Assembly: GCA_963825765.1 (NCBI GenBank)
Contig: CAWGUU010000009.1
Coordinates: 1 to 64,000 of the forward strand
Length of the DNA: 64,000 nt
From: CAWGUU01 sp963825765
GTDB lineage: Bacteria; Actinomycetota; Acidimicrobiia; Acidimicrobiales; AC-14
Direction: 5' to 3'
The notes beneath the pieces are model-generated. The model ran no database searches. It saw nothing but the letters and a program-made list of their open reading frames with translations, and was not told the DNA's origin. A program made the position numbers and the translations under genes. This document shows positions 41,428-51,069 of this stretch, piece after piece. Numbering within the stretch: position 1 is the first letter of the stretch; every line of letters begins with the position of its first letter.

Positions 41428-42822
41428 ACGCCGACCGTCGGCGGCGGTCCAGAAGCCGAGCTGGGGGGCGTCGGTGCAACCACCCTGGGCGTAGCGCTTC
41501 AGCCGGTCCAGGCCGTCGTCGGAGAGCAGGTCGACGACGTCGAAGAAGGCGTCAGGCCCCGCGGCGCGTAGCGCGGTGTCGCCCTCGCCGGGTCGCCGAG
41601 GCAGGTGGGTCGTGAGGAAGACGAGCGGCACGGCGGGGGCGTGCGACCGGCCTCGCAGGGCGTGGGCCCGGCCGAGTGACTTCCACACCGTGTCGGTGCG
41701 CAGCATGCCCCCGCGGTGGCTGGTGGAGGCGCCGGAGACGTCGAAGTACCACGTGGCGCCGTCGGCGTCGGCGGCGACGAAGGTCACGGCGACGCCGGTG
41801 CTGGGGATCCGCCGGTTTCGGTCGAGGATCACGAACCCGGCATCCACGATCACGTCCTCGGCCAGGTTCTTGGCCGCTTTACCGCCGCCCGGCGCCGCCT
41901 GCGACTCGGACACATCCGCTTCGGCCACCCGGCGGCGGGCGATCTCCACGTAGTCGGGATCCAGGTCGTAGCCGACGTAGCGCCGACCGAGGCGGGCGGC
42001 GGCCAGAAGGGCCGAGCCGCTCCCCATGAACGGGTCGAGCACCAGGTCGTCGCGGTAGGTGTAGAGGCGGATGAGCTGCTCGGGGAGCTCGACGGGGAAG
42101 GGTGCGGGGTGGCCCACCCGCCGGGCGCTCTCGGCCGGGACCGCCCAGACGTCGAGCGTGAGGGTGAGGAAGTCGTCGGCCGGGAGCGTGCTCTCGTGCG
42201 GCAGCCCCTCGGCCGCCCGGTGCTTGACCGACCCGGCCCGGTCGAAGCGGCCCTTGCTGGCGAGGACGACCCGTTCGGTGATGTCCCGCAGCACCGGGTT
42301 GGCGGCGCTGCGGTACGACCCCCAGGCGCACGAGCCGCTGGCGCCGTCGCCCTTCTGCCAGATCAGCTCCCCCCGCAGGAGCAGGCCGAGGTCGTCCTGG
42401 AGGATGCGGATGACGTCGGCCGACAGGCTGCGGTACGGCTTGCGGCCGAGGTTGGCCACGTTCACCGCCATCCTGCCTCCAGGCTCGAGCGTGCGGGCGC
42501 ACTCGGCGAAGACGTCCCGGAGCAGCTGGAGGTACTCCAGGTACGACGACGGGATCCCCTCTCGCTCGAGCTCCTCCTCGTAGCGCTTCCCGGCGAAGTA
42601 GGGGGGCGAGGTGACGACAAGGGCCACCGACCCGTCGGCGACCGTATCCATCGACCGGGCGTCGCCGCAGACGAAGGGCTCGGCCACCGGCTTGGGCGGC
42701 AACACCGTGGCGTCGTCGGACAGCTCCGGGGGGTGGAAGCGCCCGTAGAACGCCGAGGCGTCGTGGCTCTCCCGCTTTCCCACCCCGAAGTCGGAGGTCG
42801 CGGTTCGCCTTCGCTCAGCCAC
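41371..42822 (-). CDS. DNA methyltransferase, N4-cytosine/N6-adenine type
   Basis: A 483-residue beta-class amino-methyltransferase. The catalytic motif TSPPY (about residue 70) precedes the SAM-binding DPFMGSGSALLAA motif (about 270) and the GYDLDPDYVEIARRR helix. After about residue 310 comes a 170-residue C-terminal region with ILDRNRRIPSTGVAVTFVAADADGATWYFDVSG, which may be a target-recognition or nuclease-like extension; I cannot assign it. The GTG at 42822 has GGAGGTCC upstream. It is 11 bases after the Ppx/GppA gene, so the two are co-transcribed. No restriction enzyme is adjacent, so it may be a solitary methyltransferase. The specificity is unknown. Confidence 0.85.
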   Translation of the reverse strand: MAERRRTATSDFGVGKRESHDASAFYGRFHPPELSDDATVLPPKPVAEPFVCGDARSMDTVADGSVALVVTSPPYFAGKRYEEELEREGIPSSYLEYLQLLRDVFAECARTLEPGGRMAVNVANLGRKPYRSLSADVIRILQDDLGLLLRGELIWQKGDGASGSCAWGSYRSAANPVLRDITERVVLASKGRFDRAGSVKHRAAEGLPHESTLPADDFLTLTLDVWAVPAESARRVGHPAPFPVELPEQLIRLYTYRDDLVLDPFMGSGSALLAAARLGRRYVGYDLDPDYVEIARRRVAEADVSESQAAPGGGKAAKNLAEDVIVDAGFVILDRNRRIPSTGVAVTFVAADADGATWYFDVSGASTSHRGGMLRTDTVWKSLGRAHALRGRSHAPAVPLVFLTTHLPRRPGEGDTALRAAGPDAFFDVVDLLSDDGLDRLKRYAQGGCTDAPQLGFWTAADGRRLLLDHAGRRQNDLGARGP

Positions 42823-42833
42823 GTCGGACCTCC

Positions 42834-44423
42834 TCAGGGCGAAGTTGGCGCCGGCGCGATCGTTCGAGCGTCGGCCGGCGACCCCGCCACCTCGAACTGC
42901 AGCGATACGTCGAGGGCCTCCTCCAACAGCGCCTTGCGCTCCTCGGCCGTGTAGAGCTCGAGCGAGGGATCGCCGTTGACCATGAGCTTGACGGTCAGGA
43001 CCTGGCCCTTGCGGCGGCAGGAGACGTCGTCGACCACATGGTTGTGGGTGCGGTCGAGGGCGATGGCGATGCGCAGGATGCCGGCCAGGATCTGGACGAC
43101 CCGCTGGTCGGCCGGCACGAGGGCGGTGAAGGACTCGTGCTTGGCCTTGGGGGCGCTCTTGCGGTGGTAGCGGGCCACCTGGGCGATGAGCTCGACCTCC
43201 CGCTCGGTGAAGCCCCGCAGGTGCTCGGCGTTGCGGATGACGTAATAGCTGTGCAGGTGGTGGCGGTCGTGGGAGATGACCAGGCCCACGTTGGCGAGCA
43301 GGGCCGCGGCCTGAAGGATCTCCCTGTGCTCGCCGTCCAGGCCGTGCAGCTCGGACGTGCCGTCGAAGAGCTCGAGGGCCAGGTTCATCGACCGTTCGGA
43401 GTGCGGCTGCTCGTCGGGTACGAGCTCGCTGAGGTGGCGCACACTGCGGGTGCGGATGTCGGCGAGGCGCTCGTGCAGGGTGTCGCTGGTGCGCTGAAGG
43501 GTGTCGAGCAGCAGGCCCTCGCGCAGGGCGTACTCCGACACCGTCATGGCCTCGATGTCGAGGATGGCGGCGATCTGCTCCAGCAGGATGGCCCCGGCGA
43601 CGACGATGTCGGCCCGGCGGGGGTCGAGCCCCGGCGTCTCGATCCGCTTCTTGGCCGTGGGCGCGGCCGTGAGGGCGGCGACCACCTTCTTCAGCTCCTT
43701 GCGGGTGAAGGTGGTGTTGCCAACCGTCCGTTCCGACGACTCGCCCCGCTGGGCGAGGGCCATCTCGGCGATGTTGAGGATGGTGCCGGAGCTGCCGATG
43801 GCGACGTCGAAGCCGTGTCGCCGGACGTCGCGCGCCACCGGGCCCAGGTAGGCCCGGACGTAGGTCCGGCACTGCTCGACCTGGCGCTTGGTCAGCGGCT
43901 CCTCCCGGAAGAAGCGGTTGGTCAGCCTGATGGCGCCCAGCTTCAGGCTGCGGGCCTCGAGGATCTCGGTGCCCTTGCCGACCACGAACTCTGTGCTGCC
44001 GCCCCCGATGTCGATGAGCAGGACCTGCGCGTCCTGGACCGGGACGGCCTGCAGCACGCCGAGGTGGATGAGCCGGGCCTCCTCGACGCCGGTGACGACC
44101 TCGACCTCGACGGCGGCGTCGTCGTGGGCCCGGCGCACGAATTCGTCGCGGTTCTCCGCCTCCCGCACCGCGCTGGTGGCCACGGCCCGGACCGACGCCC
44201 CCGAGATGTCGGCGACCTGCCGGAACCGCTTGAGGGCGGCCACGCCGCGGTCGATGGCGTCGGGGTCGAGGCGCTTCATGTCGCCCGGGCCCGAGCCCAG
44301 CCGCACCATCTCCTTCTCGCGGGCGATGGTCTCGAAGCCGCCGTCCGCCGTGGTGCGGGCGACCAGGAGATGGATCGAGTTGGTGCCGATGTCGATCGCG
44401 GCCAGGGTGTCGGAGGCAGCCAT
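42834..44423 (-). CDS. Ppx/GppA family exopolyphosphatase/guanosine pentaphosphatase
   Basis: A 529-residue protein. The N-terminal actin-like ASKHA fold has AAIDIGTNSIHLLV, RAVATSAVREAENRDEF, LLIDIGGGSTEFV and SSGTILNIAE. The C-terminal HD-type domain (from about residue 320) has LHERLADIRTRSVRHL, LLANVGLVISHDRHHLHS and YHRKSAPK. The family hydrolyses polyphosphate or pppGpp and links to phosphate and stringent responses. ATG 44423 gives the standard MAASDTLAAIDIGTN opening; a longer antisense-like frame upstream to 45260 is rejected. It is divergent from the UvrD-HRDC helicase gene. Confidence 0.92.
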   Translation of the reverse strand: MAASDTLAAIDIGTNSIHLLVARTTADGGFETIAREKEMVRLGSGPGDMKRLDPDAIDRGVAALKRFRQVADISGASVRAVATSAVREAENRDEFVRRAHDDAAVEVEVVTGVEEARLIHLGVLQAVPVQDAQVLLIDIGGGSTEFVVGKGTEILEARSLKLGAIRLTNRFFREEPLTKRQVEQCRTYVRAYLGPVARDVRRHGFDVAIGSSGTILNIAEMALAQRGESSERTVGNTTFTRKELKKVVAALTAAPTAKKRIETPGLDPRRADIVVAGAILLEQIAAILDIEAMTVSEYALREGLLLDTLQRTSDTLHERLADIRTRSVRHLSELVPDEQPHSERSMNLALELFDGTSELHGLDGEHREILQAAALLANVGLVISHDRHHLHSYYVIRNAEHLRGFTEREVELIAQVARYHRKSAPKAKHESFTALVPADQRVVQILAGILRIAIALDRTHNHVVDDVSCRRKGQVLTVKLMVNGDPSLELYTAEERKALLEEALDVSLQFEVAGSPADARTIAPAPTSP

Positions 44424-44565
44424 GGTGTCAGGAGCGGTGGAGGTCGTTGGCGGAGTCTCCCAGCGGGCCCGGCGGACGGCAAGAACCGCATGCCTGGCCT
44501 CCTTCGGAGATCCCTGCCTGGTTCCCTCGGAGATAACTGTCCGAGCCGTGGGCCAAGATCGCGCC

Positions 44566-47391
44566 GTGCACGACCCGATTCCCCTCGGCCGGTCGGTGGT
44601 CGTCGGCCCCGGCCAGGTCGCGCCCGACGAGTGGTCAGCGTGCCCGCGGGTGCAGGTCAGTGCCATCGACGCCGCCACCGCGGATGAGCTCGGTGCGGCG
44701 TGGCGGGAGCGGCGTTCGCTGTTGATCGAGCTGGCGCCCGGCCTCGGCCTCGACGACCCGCTGGCGCCGCCGGCGGAGGTTGTCGCCGGCCGCCAGCCGT
44801 GGGAGTGGCCGGTCGACCTCGACCTGGTGGAGGAGCGGCTGCACCACGCGGTGTGGGCCAACGCGGTGGACGGCCGCGACGCCGCCACACTGCGGTGGCG
44901 CTGGGCGGAGGTGGCCTGTGCCCTCGGCGCCGAGCCCGTTGGCGCCGGGGCCGACGTCGTCCTGCCCGGCGGGACGGCGGCGATCTGCGACGGCGGGCCG
45001 CTCGACGCGTCGCTGGCCGCCCGGGCCGGCGTGGCCGTCGTCCACCGGATCTCGCTCGAGCACGGGGCCCTCCGTCCCCTGGGGCCCGTCGATCCGATCG
45101 GCGTCCCGCTGGCGCCCGACCAGCTGGCGGCGGTGGCCGAGCCGACGGGCGCCGCCCGCGTGATCGCCCCGGCGGGGTCGGGCAAGACCCGGGTGCTCAC
45201 CGAGCGAGCCCGGCTGCTGCTGCGGGGTTGGGGACTGCCGGCGGAGTCAGTGGCCCTCATCGCCTACAACGTGCGGGCCGCCGGCGAGATGAAGGACCGG
45301 CTGGGCGACGTCCCCGCGGTGCGCGTCCGCACGCTCAACTCGCTGGGCCTGCGGCTGTGCGGGAACCGCTCGACCATCGAGGAGATCGAGGTCCGCCGGC
45401 TGCTCGGGGGCCTGGTCAGCTTTCCGAGGCGGGCCGAGGCCGACCCCGCCGCCCCGTGGATCGAGGCCTTGAGCCGCGTGCGGCTAGGTCTCGCCCACCC
45501 CGGCGCGGTCGAGGACGAGCTGCCCGACGTGTCCGACCTCGACCGCGTGGCGCGCACCTACCGGGCCCAGCTGGAGGACCGGGGGGTCGTCGACTTCGAC
45601 GAGCAGGTGGTCGGGGCCATCGAGCGCCTGCTCGGCGACCCCGCGTTCCGGGCCCGGGCCCAGCGCTTCGCCCGTGTGGTGCTGGTGGACGAGTTCCAGG
45701 ACCTCACGCCCGCCCACCTGCTGCTCATCCGCCTGCTCAGCGGGCCGGCCGGCGCCGTGTTCGCGGTCGGCGACGACGACCAGACGATCTACGGCTACGC
45801 CGGCGCCACCCCCCGCTGGCTCGTCGACTTCGGCTCGTGGTTCCCGGGGGCGGCGATGCACTCGCTGGAGGTGAACTACCGGTGCCCCGAACCGGTGGTC
45901 ACCGCTGCGTCCAACCTGCTGACCCGCAACGCGGTGCGGGTGGCCAAGGAGATCCGAGCGGCGCCAGGCCAGGCCGACGGGGCTTCGCCGGCGGAGGGGT
46001 CGCTGTCGATCTTCGACGGGGCCGACCGCCCGGCCACCAGGACCGCCCAGCGGGTGCAGGAGCTGCTGGCGTCGGGGGCGGCGCCGGGCGACGTGGCCGT
46101 GCTGGCCAGGGTCAACGCCTCCTTGGCGCCGGTGCAGGTCCTGCTCCGGCACGGCGGGGTGTCGGTCAACGTGGCCGAGGGGCGCTTCCTGAACCGGGGC
46201 GGCGTGCGGGCGGCGTTGTCGTGGCTGGCGGTGGCCACCGCCCCCGAGCGGGCGCTGCCGGGCCAGGTGCTCCGGGAGGCGTCGCGGCGGCCCAAGCGGG
46301 GCATGAGCGCGTCCCTGCTCGACCTGGTGGCCAAGCAGCGTTCGGTCGACGCCATCGCCAGCCTGGCCGTGTGGCTGGACGGCAAGGGCAGCGCCCGGGA
46401 GGCCGGCAAGATGCGGGACCTGGCCGCCGACGTCGCCGTCGTGCGTAAGGCCGCCGACGGGGGCACCACCGCCGACGTCCTCGACGTGGTGCGGTCGCAG
46501 GTGGGCGACGGGGGGCTCGACGCCAGCGCCAAGGCCCTCGACAAGTGGAGCCACGGCGCCATCGCCGCCCACGGCGACGACCTCGACGCCCTCGTCGAGT
46601 TGGCCCACCTCGAGCCCGACGCCGCCCTGTTCCCCGGCTGGCTGGCCGACCAGTTCGGGGCGCCGGCCGATCCCGACGGGGTCACGCTGGCGTCGATCCA
46701 CGCGGTCAAGGGCAGGGAGTGGCCCCACGTCGTGCTCCACCACACCACGGCCGGGCTCATGCCCCACCGGCTGGCCGAGGACGTCGAGGAGGAGCGGCGG
46801 GTCTTCCACGTGGGTCTCACCCGCTGCCGGAGCACGGTCTCACTCGTGCCGGGCTCGCCACCGTCCTCGTTCCTGGCGGAGCTGACCGCTCCTGGCGAGC
46901 CGCCCCCGGCGCGGACTCTGGCCAGGGCCGCGGCGTCGGCGGCGACAGCGGCCCCGCGGGTGGCGGCGGAGGTGGCCGATCCCCTGCCGGCGGCCGTCGG
47001 CGCCCGGTTCAGCCTGGGCGGCTACGAGCACGAGGTCGTGGAGGTGACCGATACCGGCGTCAAGGCGAAGATCGGCGAAGGACCGGCGACCACGGCGGTC
47101 CGCTTCGGGACCGCGGTCACCGTCGACGGGCGCCGGGCGGTGGTTGCCCAAACGGGTTACGACGTGGCGTGGGAACGGCTGCGGGCGTGGCGGACCGAGC
47201 GCGCCCGGGCCTCCGGCAAGCCGGCGTTCGTCGTCTTCGACGACAAGACCCTGCGGACCCTCGCCGCAGTGCTGCCCACCACCGAGGCCGGGCTGCTCGC
47301 CATCAGCGGCGTCGGCCAGGTCAAGCTGGAGACCTACGGCGACGACCTCATCGCCATCGCCGAGCAACTGCGGGGCGCCACGGGCGGGTGA
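44566..47391 (+). CDS. UvrD/Rep-family ATP-dependent DNA helicase with HRDC domain
   Basis: A 941-residue superfamily 1A helicase. An N-terminal region of about 185 residues of unclear role is followed by Walker A IAPAGSGKTRVLT (about 200), motif II VVLVDEFQD, motif III GDDDQTIYGYAGA, motif IV NYRCPEPV and motif VI-like EERRVFHVGLTRCR. The C-terminus has a separate HRDC domain (FDDKTLRTLAAVLPTTEAGLLAISGVGQVKLETYG). It unwinds DNA in repair or recombination. The GTG at 44566 is chosen as the first codon past the divergent ppx/gppA start. A hairpin at 47420-47458 terminates it. Confidence 0.93.
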   Translation: MHDPIPLGRSVVVGPGQVAPDEWSACPRVQVSAIDAATADELGAAWRERRSLLIELAPGLGLDDPLAPPAEVVAGRQPWEWPVDLDLVEERLHHAVWANAVDGRDAATLRWRWAEVACALGAEPVGAGADVVLPGGTAAICDGGPLDASLAARAGVAVVHRISLEHGALRPLGPVDPIGVPLAPDQLAAVAEPTGAARVIAPAGSGKTRVLTERARLLLRGWGLPAESVALIAYNVRAAGEMKDRLGDVPAVRVRTLNSLGLRLCGNRSTIEEIEVRRLLGGLVSFPRRAEADPAAPWIEALSRVRLGLAHPGAVEDELPDVSDLDRVARTYRAQLEDRGVVDFDEQVVGAIERLLGDPAFRARAQRFARVVLVDEFQDLTPAHLLLIRLLSGPAGAVFAVGDDDQTIYGYAGATPRWLVDFGSWFPGAAMHSLEVNYRCPEPVVTAASNLLTRNAVRVAKEIRAAPGQADGASPAEGSLSIFDGADRPATRTAQRVQELLASGAAPGDVAVLARVNASLAPVQVLLRHGGVSVNVAEGRFLNRGGVRAALSWLAVATAPERALPGQVLREASRRPKRGMSASLLDLVAKQRSVDAIASLAVWLDGKGSAREAGKMRDLAADVAVVRKAADGGTTADVLDVVRSQVGDGGLDASAKALDKWSHGAIAAHGDDLDALVELAHLEPDAALFPGWLADQFGAPADPDGVTLASIHAVKGREWPHVVLHHTTAGLMPHRLAEDVEEERRVFHVGLTRCRSTVSLVPGSPPSSFLAELTAPGEPPPARTLARAAASAATAAPRVAAEVADPLPAAVGARFSLGGYEHEVVEVTDTGVKAKIGEGPATTAVRFGTAVTVDGRRAVVAQTGYDVAWERLRAWRTERARASGKPAFVVFDDKTLRTLAAVLPTTEAGLLAISGVGQVKLETYGDDLIAIAEQLRGATGG

Positions 47392-47419
47392 CCCAGGCAC
47401 CGCGTCTGCTTCAGCCAAC

Positions 47420-47458
47420 GCGCCCCAAACGTCGGCGATTCTCGCTGTTTTGGGGCGC
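47420..47458. terminator. Bidirectional hairpin terminator
   Basis: GCGCCCCAAA near 47420 pairs with TTTTGGGGCGC ending near 47458 around an 18-base loop. The A/T flanks on both arms allow termination of the helicase gene (plus) and the convergent hypothetical gene (minus). Confidence 0.65.
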
Positions 47459-47488
47459 TACAGACGATTGAAACGCGGCTGACGACGC

Positions 47489-48223
47489 TCAGACGGCCAC
47501 CTCGACGGGCACGGAGATGCCGTCGGGGAGGATGGTGACGGTGTCGAACCCGGCGTCGGTCTCCTCCTCGTAGCGCACCTCGACGGTGGTGACGACCTGG
47601 GCCACCATGCCGTCGGGCGGGGTGATCGTCAGGTCGAGGAGCAGGTCGCGGGGGTTGATGCCCTGCGGCTCGTGGCGGCACAGCTCCACGGTGAAGCCAG
47701 GCGTGCCGAACGTGCACGACCCTGCGACCCACAACACCGCCGGCCCCGGTGGCTCCCGATCGTGGACGGCGGTGAACCCGCACGGCCCCGGCGGCGCACC
47801 GAGCGATGCCGTCCCCTGCACGGTCCTGTGGACGTAGCCCTGGACCACGCCCTCGACAAGCCCGGGGCCGCCGACGCTCGAGCGGATGTGGGTCCACACG
47901 GCGAGGGACTCGAACGTTCCGGACTCGCCGGCTCGGAGGTTCACCCGGGGCAGCAGGGCGCTCACCGTGGCGCTGTCGCCGTCCTCTGCCGCCCGGAGCG
48001 TCGCCGTCACCAACCGGCCGATCGGTGTCTCCGCGGGTTCGACGGTCTCGGTGACGTCGATGAAGTCGCGCAGAGGAGGCCGGGACGGGCCCTGGTAGTG
48101 CAGCTCGCCGCTCCGGGCGTCGAAGCTGATCCGTGCGCCATCGCCGTCCAGCTCGAAGGTGTCCGCCTGTTGCAACCCGGCTGCCTCGGGAACGTCGCCT
48201 GCCTCGTCCGGTTCGCCTGCCAT
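47489..48223 (-). CDS. Hypothetical protein
   Basis: A 244-residue protein, acidic, with no signal peptide and no transmembrane segment. It has a short N-terminal acidic leader, then ARISFDARSGELHYQG and IDVTETVEPAETPIGRLVTATLRAA. Later segments (VNLRAGESGTFESLAVWTHI, FTVELCRHEPQGINPRDLLLDLTI) look beta-rich. I do not recognise a family. It is divergent from the PAP2-kinase-flippase gene (59 bases between starts) and converges on the helicase gene. Confidence 0.7.
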   Translation of the reverse strand: MAGEPDEAGDVPEAAGLQQADTFELDGDGARISFDARSGELHYQGPSRPPLRDFIDVTETVEPAETPIGRLVTATLRAAEDGDSATVSALLPRVNLRAGESGTFESLAVWTHIRSSVGGPGLVEGVVQGYVHRTVQGTASLGAPPGPCGFTAVHDREPPGPAVLWVAGSCTFGTPGFTVELCRHEPQGINPRDLLLDLTITPPDGMVAQVVTTVEVRYEEETDAGFDTVTILPDGISVPVEVAV

Positions 48224-48282
48224 CGGGGCTCCCTTCTCGTACCTGAAGCATTGTCTACCCCGGCACTACCTTTGCCGCCACG

Positions 48283-50634
48283 ATGAACCGCACGGAGCGA
48301 CACCCCGGTGACGTGGTTCGGGTGTCCCTCGGGGCGGCAATCGTCGGCCTCACCACCGTCGTCGCCGTCGTGGGGCCGGTCGGCGCCATCGAGCGCAACG
48401 CCTTCAGGCTGGTCAACGACCTTCCCGACGCCATCGAGCCGGTCCTCAACGCGGTCCAGCAGTGGGGCGCCTTCTACTCGGTGCTCATCGTCACCGGCGT
48501 CGCCCTCCTGGCCCGCCGCCCGCGCCTGGCCATGGCGCTCGCCTCGTCGGGCACCGTCGCCTACCTGGGCGCCCGGCTGATCAAGGCGCTGGTCGAGCGG
48601 GGCCGCCCGGCCGCCGAGCTGGCCGACGCCATCATCCGGGGGATCCCGGCGACGGGCCTCGGGTTCCCGTCGGGCCATTCCGCCGTCGCCGCCGCCCTGG
48701 CCACGGCCCTGGCGCCCTACCTGCCGCGGTGGGGCCGGCGGGCGATGTGGGGTGTGGTGTTCCTGGTGATGGTGGCGCGCATCTACCTGGGGGCCCACCT
48801 GCCGATCGACGTGGTGGGCGGGGCGGCGCTGGGCTGGGCCGTCGGGTCGCTCTCCAACCTGGCGTTCGGCACGCCCCGCTGGACCCCGAACCCGGCGTCG
48901 CTCTACGGCCTGTTCCGCCATCACGGCATGACCGTCGCCTCGGTCGAGCCGCTCGACGTCGACGCCCGGGGCTCGATCCCCTACGTCGTCCGCACTGGGG
49001 AGGGCACCAAGGTGTTCGCCAAGCTGGTGAGCAACGAGGAGCGGGACGCCGACGCCCTGTTCAAGAGCTGGCAGCTGCTGTCCTACAAGGGCATCGAGGA
49101 CGAGGTGCCGTTCCTGTCGGCCAAGCGGCTCGTCGAGCACGAGGCCTTCCTGGCCTTGCTGGCCGAACGGGCGGGCGTGTCGACGCCGAGACTGCTGCTG
49201 GCGGGGCCTGTCGCGCCCGACGTGGCCGCCCTGGGGGAGGTGTGCCTCGACGGGCGGACGCTCGCCGACATGCGGCCCGACGAGGTCACCGACGAGACGC
49301 TGGCCGCGCTGTGGGGCGAGGTGGCCAAGCTCCGGGTGGCCCGCATCGCCCACCGCGACCTGCGCCTCGGCAACGTCATGGTCACCGGCGACGGTCGGCC
49401 GTGGGTCGTCGACTTCGGGTTCGCCGAGTCGGAGGCCTCCGACCGTCGCCTGGCCCAGGACGTCGCCGAGCTGCTGGCCGCCCTGGCGTCGGTGGCGGGC
49501 CCGCAGCGGGCGGTGGACGGCGCACTCGACGTCCTGGGCACCGAGGCGGTGGCGTCCGCCCTGCCGCTGCTGCAGCCCCGGGCGTTGTCGCGGGCGACCC
49601 GCCAGGCCTACAAGGCCCGTCCCAACATCAACGGCAGGCACGACGCCCTGAGGGAGCTGCGGGCGGCGGCGGCGGCCGGCGCCGGTGTGGACGAGCCCCA
49701 CCTCGAGCAGCTCAGCCGCTTCCGGTTGCGGACCATCCTGGTGGTGGCCGTGCTGGGGATCGCCCTGTACGTCCTGCTCCCGCAGCTCGGCGACTTCAAG
49801 GACTCGTTCGAGGCCATCGTCCACGCCGACCCGCCGTGGCTGGTAGGGGCCGTGCTGGCGTCGATCCTGACGTACGTCGCCGCCGCCATCCAGCTCCAGG
49901 GGGCGGTGCCGGAGCGGCTGAACCTGCTGCACACCGTCGAGATGGGCCTGGCCAGCTCCTTCGCCAACCGGCTCACGCCCGCGAGCGTCGGCGGCGTGGC
50001 CGCGAACATCCGCTACCTGCAGCGACGCGGGCTCGAATACGCGGTGGCCGGGTCCAGCTACGTGCTCAACTCGGCCACCGGGCTCGTCGTCCACCTGTTC
50101 CTGTTGGTGGCCTCCGGGCTGATCGTCGGGAAGAAGGGCGTCGGGGCGGTGAAGCTGCCGTCCGGTTGGATACTGCTGGTGGCGGCGGCGGTGGGGCTGG
50201 CCGTGGCCGGGCTGGTGGTCAGGCTGCCCCGGATCCGCACCAAGGTGCTGCCGCCGCTGCGGCAGGCGGCCGGCGGCCTGCGCCAGGTGCTCATGCAGCC
50301 GGCCCGGCTGGCGCGTCTGTTCGGGGGCGCCGTCGGGGTCACCGGCCTCTACATCGCCGCCTTCGACCTGTCGCTGCGGGCCGTCGGCGTGCACGAGCCG
50401 ATCGCCCAGGTGATGTTCGTGTACCTGGGCGGCGCCGCCATCGCCGCCGCGGCGCCGACGCCGGGCGGTCTGGGGGCCATGGAGGCGGCGCTCACCGCCG
50501 GGCTCACCGCCGTCGGCGTGCCCGCCGCCCCCGCCCTGGCCGGCGTGCTGACGTTCCGGCTGGCGACCTACTGGCTGCCGATCCTCCCCGGCTGGCTGTC
50601 GTTCCGGCACCTGCGCCGGATCGAGCTGCTGTAG
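48283..50634 (+). CDS. Three-domain membrane protein: PAP2 phosphatase, kinase-like domain and flippase-like (UPF0104) domain
   Basis: A 783-residue fusion. Residues about 1-200 are a PAP2-type lipid phosphatase with KALVERGRP, FPSGHS and RIYLGAHLPIDVVGG, covering the three catalytic motifs. Residues about 210-450 are an atypical kinase fold with HRDLRLGN (catalytic loop) and VVDFGFAE (metal-binding DFG). Residues about 470-783 form a multipass domain of the UPF0104/lysylphosphatidylglycerol flippase class, with NRLTPASVGGVAANIRYLQRRG and PTPGGLGAMEAALTAGL. Together this suggests handling of a polyprenyl or phospholipid carrier at the membrane. Related fusions exist in actinobacteria. The ATG at 48283 fits the first transmembrane helix. 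Confidence 0.85.
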   Translation: MNRTERHPGDVVRVSLGAAIVGLTTVVAVVGPVGAIERNAFRLVNDLPDAIEPVLNAVQQWGAFYSVLIVTGVALLARRPRLAMALASSGTVAYLGARLIKALVERGRPAAELADAIIRGIPATGLGFPSGHSAVAAALATALAPYLPRWGRRAMWGVVFLVMVARIYLGAHLPIDVVGGAALGWAVGSLSNLAFGTPRWTPNPASLYGLFRHHGMTVASVEPLDVDARGSIPYVVRTGEGTKVFAKLVSNEERDADALFKSWQLLSYKGIEDEVPFLSAKRLVEHEAFLALLAERAGVSTPRLLLAGPVAPDVAALGEVCLDGRTLADMRPDEVTDETLAALWGEVAKLRVARIAHRDLRLGNVMVTGDGRPWVVDFGFAESEASDRRLAQDVAELLAALASVAGPQRAVDGALDVLGTEAVASALPLLQPRALSRATRQAYKARPNINGRHDALRELRAAAAAGAGVDEPHLEQLSRFRLRTILVVAVLGIALYVLLPQLGDFKDSFEAIVHADPPWLVGAVLASILTYVAAAIQLQGAVPERLNLLHTVEMGLASSFANRLTPASVGGVAANIRYLQRRGLEYAVAGSSYVLNSATGLVVHLFLLVASGLIVGKKGVGAVKLPSGWILLVAAAVGLAVAGLVVRLPRIRTKVLPPLRQAAGGLRQVLMQPARLARLFGGAVGVTGLYIAAFDLSLRAVGVHEPIAQVMFVYLGGAAIAAAAPTPGGLGAMEAALTAGLTAVGVPAAPALAGVLTFRLATYWLPILPGWLSFRHLRRIELL

Positions 50635-50660
50635 GGGCGCCGAGCAGGCCGGTCGGCCGC

Positions 50661-50999
50661 CTACGCCCGGGCCCGCGGCTCGGGGTGAACGTGGACGCCC
50701 AGCCAGTTGGTCCCCGGCTCGACGCCGACCAGGCGGTGGGGGACGTGCGCCGGGAGGAGGACCCAGTCGCCCGCGCCCAGGTCGACCCGCTGCCCGCCGA
50801 CCTCCAGGACCGCTGTCCCGCGCAGCACGACGACCCACTCGTCCTGCTCCTGCAGGTAGTCGAGGGGACCCTCGACCTCTCCGCTGAGGATCTGCTCGAC
50901 CACCACGATCCCTATCCGGAGGACTTCCGCGATCGTCTCCCCGGTGGCGGGCGTCTCCGACGGGTCGAGGAGGCGTCCCCGGACGACCCCGGCGCTCAT
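50661..50999 (-). CDS. Small cupin-domain protein
   Basis: A 112-residue single cupin barrel. Motif 1-like residues are in EQDEWVVVLRGTAVLEVGGQ and motif 2 in DWVLLPAHVPHRLV. The usual HxH of motif 1 is replaced by an acidic EQDEW, leaving only part of the metal site, so its activity cannot be predicted. The ATG at 50999 is preferred to a frame extension to 51137, which would overlap the divergent channel start. It converges with the PAP2 fusion gene. Confidence 0.78.
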   Translation of the reverse strand: MSAGVVRGRLLDPSETPATGETIAEVLRIGIVVVEQILSGEVEGPLDYLQEQDEWVVVLRGTAVLEVGGQRVDLGAGDWVLLPAHVPHRLVGVEPGTNWLGVHVHPEPRARA

Positions 51000-51069
51000 C
51001 GTCGCAAGTGTGCCCGCGTTCGACGTGGGCAGAACCGTCAGGTTCGTCCGATTGGGGTAGGAACCGGGC

